A stretch of DNA of 64,000 nucleotides from Paracoccus sp. MC1862 (GTDB lineage: Bacteria; Pseudomonadota; Alphaproteobacteria; Rhodobacterales; Rhodobacteraceae), in contig NZ_CP067225.1 of NCBI RefSeq assembly GCF_016617715.1, forward strand, positions 1,116,001 to 1,180,000, given 5' to 3'. The translations under genes and the position numbers were made by a program. Shown in pieces: positions 62,210 to 64,000 of the stretch. A model generated the notes under the pieces. It searched no databases and had not been told where the DNA came from. It saw only the letters and a list, made by a program, of their open reading frames with translations. Numbering within the stretch: the first letter of the stretch is position 1; the number at the start of each line of letters is the position of its first letter.

Positions 62210-64000
62210 ATGACCGACGCACCCCGCCAGCTTTCCGAAGCCGAACTGCGCGCGCTCGAGGAGGAATACGATCCCGAGGCCCGCTTCCGCACGGTCACGC
62301 GCCCCGTCGCGATCCTGTCCGGGGTGATCCTGTTCCTGCTGTCGGTCTATCACTTCTACACCGCCGGCTTCGGCATCCCGCGCGCCACGACCCATCGCGG
62401 CCTGCACATGGGCGTGTCGCTGTTCGTGATCTTCCTGTCCTTCTCGGCGCTGGCTCGCAACCGCCACAAGACGGACGGATTCGCCATCCTCGGCGTGCCG
62501 GTGACGGACTGGCTTCTGGGGATCGGGGGGGCGGTCAGCGCCTTCTACGTGCCGTGGATCTATGACCAGCTTGCCTTCCGGGTCGGCAACCCGCTGCCCA
62601 TCGACATCGTCATGGGCACGATCCTGCTGGTCGCGCTGCTGGAGGCCGTGCGCCGGTCCATGGGCTGGCCGCTGCCGGTGATTGCGCTGTGCTTCATCGC
62701 CTATGCCTATTTCGGGCGCTCGATGCCCGGCATCCTGGTCCATCCGGGCGCGGACTGGGCGAACATCATCAACCACCTCTACCTGACCTCGCAGGGCATC
62801 TACGGCACCGCGCTGGGCGTGATCGCGACCTATGTGTTCCACTTCGTCCTGTTCGGGGTGATGGCGCAGAAGATCGGGCTGGGGCAGTTGTTCATCGATC
62901 TTGCGACCGCACTGACCGGGCGCTTCGCGGGGGGACCGGCCAAGGTCTCGGTCGTGTCCTCTGCCATGCTGGGGACGATCTCGGGGTCCTCCATCGCCAA
63001 CACGGTGACGACCGGCGCGCTGACCATCCCGGCGATGATCAAGATCGGCTTCAAGCGCCATTTCGCCGCCGCCGTCGAGGCCGCCTCGTCCACCGGCGGC
63101 CAGATCACGCCCCCGGTCATGGGGGCCGTGGCCTTCCTGATGGTGGAATACCTCGGCATCCCGCTGCGGACGATCCTGATCGCGGCCATCGTCCCCGCCT
63201 TCATGCATTTCTTCGGCGTGCTGGTGCAGGTCCATCTTGAGGCCAAGCGCCTTGGCATCCGGGGCCTGCGGGCCGAGGAACTGCCAAAGGCCGGCAAGGT
63301 CCTGCGCGAGGGCTGGCTGTCCATCCTGCCGCTGGTCCTGCTGGTCTGGATGCTGATGTCGGGCCGCACGCCCTTCCTGTCGGCCTTCTCGGCCATCGCG
63401 GCCTGCATCGTGGTCTATGTGATCCAGCGCGTCATGGCCGCCGGCGTCGTCGGGGGCCTCAAGGAAACCGCCGCCGGCCTTTACGAGGGCTTCGTCTCGG
63501 GCGCACGGCAGTCGCTGGCCGTGACCGCTGCGGCCGCTCTGGTGGGCGTGGTGATCGGCGTCGTCACCCTGACCGGCGTCGGCTTCAAGATCGCCTTCAT
63601 GGTCACAAGCGTCGCGCAGAACTGGGCGATCTCGTTCCACGGGCTGCTGTCGGTCCTGCCGTTCGAGCTGTTCAGCATCGAGACGCTGTCGCTGCTGTTC
63701 ACGCTGGTGATGACGGCGGTGGTCTGCGTGCTGATGGGCTGCGGGGTGCCGACGACGGCGAACTACATCATCATGGTGGCCGTCGCCGCCCCCGTGCTGG
63801 GAATGATGAACGTCGAGCCTCTGGTGGCCCATTTCTTCGTCTTCTACTTCGGTGTGCTGGCCGACGTGACCCCGCCCGTGGCGCTTGCCGCCTATGCGGC
63901 TGCGGGGATCGCGGGGGCCAACGGCTTCAAGGCCGGGAACACGGCTTTCCGGCTGTCGATGGGCAAGGCGCTGGTGCCTTTCGTGTTCGTCTTCTCGCCC
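62210..64000 (+). CDS. TRAP transporter fused permease (TAXI type), 3' end outside the window
   Basis: 597 codons visible with no stop. Begins MTDAPRQLSEAELRALEEEY, then 4-TM DctQ-like and DctM-like parts: GGPAKVSVVSSAMLGTISGS, ASSTGGQITPPVMGAVAFLM, MTAVVCVLMGCGVPTTANYI and VLADVTPPVALAAYAAAGIA. Inner membrane. Partner of the receptor at 61128. Homologous to the permease at 37809-39797 but clearly a different subgroup (GCGVPTTANY versus LGMTVSAAYI). Probably lacks only the last 50-100 residues. Confidence 0.94.
   Translation, partial: MTDAPRQLSEAELRALEEEYDPEARFRTVTRPVAILSGVILFLLSVYHFYTAGFGIPRATTHRGLHMGVSLFVIFLSFSALARNRHKTDGFAILGVPVTDWLLGIGGAVSAFYVPWIYDQLAFRVGNPLPIDIVMGTILLVALLEAVRRSMGWPLPVIALCFIAYAYFGRSMPGILVHPGADWANIINHLYLTSQGIYGTALGVIATYVFHFVLFGVMAQKIGLGQLFIDLATALTGRFAGGPAKVSVVSSAMLGTISGSSIANTVTTGALTIPAMIKIGFKRHFAAAVEAASSTGGQITPPVMGAVAFLMVEYLGIPLRTILIAAIVPAFMHFFGVLVQVHLEAKRLGIRGLRAEELPKAGKVLREGWLSILPLVLLVWMLMSGRTPFLSAFSAIAACIVVYVIQRVMAAGVVGGLKETAAGLYEGFVSGARQSLAVTAAAALVGVVIGVVTLTGVGFKIAFMVTSVAQNWAISFHGLLSVLPFELFSIETLSLLFTLVMTAVVCVLMGCGVPTTANYIIMVAVAAPVLGMMNVEPLVAHFFVFYFGVLADVTPPVALAAYAAAGIAGANGFKAGNTAFRLSMGKALVPFVFVFSP

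Overview
The window is about 64 kb of GC-rich DNA from an alphaproteobacterium, most likely a Rhodobacterales/Paracoccaceae member. That is inferred from the housekeeping gene content (B12-dependent nrdJ, a DUF4170-waaA-lpxK run, DciA, pabB-pabC, TAXI-type TRAP transporters) and the codon bias; no 16S gene is present.

Layout. (1) 1-6595 is ordinary chromosome: 3' part of thrS, a cold-shock gene, an AMP-forming acyl-CoA synthetase, a small exported protein and the class II ribonucleotide reductase nrdJ. (2) 6615-51369 is an accessory block whose two outer edges carry matching inverted ends (23 of 29 bases, both starting TGTTG) with further short repeats inside. Genes for TnsA-, TnsB-, TnsC- and TniQ-like proteins lie just inside the right edge, and a tRNA-Leu gene lies 153 bp beyond it. 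I read the block as one ~44.8 kb Tn7-like transposon. tnsA now carries a 1-base insertion and tnsB two in-frame amber codons, so it is probably immobile. (3) 51523-64000 is chromosome again: tRNA-Leu, DUF4170, waaA, lpxK, dsbA-like, dciA, mutY, a PQQ-type sugar dehydrogenase, pabC/pabB, a CHAD protein and a TAXI TRAP transporter running off the window.

Inside the transposon, 6.6-25 kb is an insertion-sequence graveyard next to a truncated type III methyltransferase gene. Two nests can be taken apart exactly. In the first, an IS3 element is cut by an IS21 element, whose istB is cut by a large serine recombinase element, whose recombinase gene is cut by an IS256 element with 8-bp target repeats. 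In the second, an IS110 transposase is cut by an IS256 element (9-bp repeats), which is cut by an intact IS66 element (8-bp repeats). Removing the inserts restores each reading frame, apart from independent point lesions.

From 25 to 42 kb the cargo is a coherent catabolic island. It has a TctC-type binding protein, a DUF35 OB-fold protein with a thiolase-like enzyme that lacks the usual nucleophilic Cys region, an NDP-forming acyl-CoA synthetase, a MaoC-type hydratase, two acyl-CoA dehydrogenases, an enoyl-CoA hydratase/isomerase, an SDR, an unidentified membrane protein, a two-subunit CoA-transferase, a TAXI TRAP transporter and a divergent LysR regulator. Together they would import a carboxylic acid, activate it as a CoA thioester and shorten it by beta-oxidation followed by thiolytic or retro-aldol cleavage. 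A 170-bp direct repeat (163 of 170 identical) sits upstream of both tctC and the DUF35 gene.
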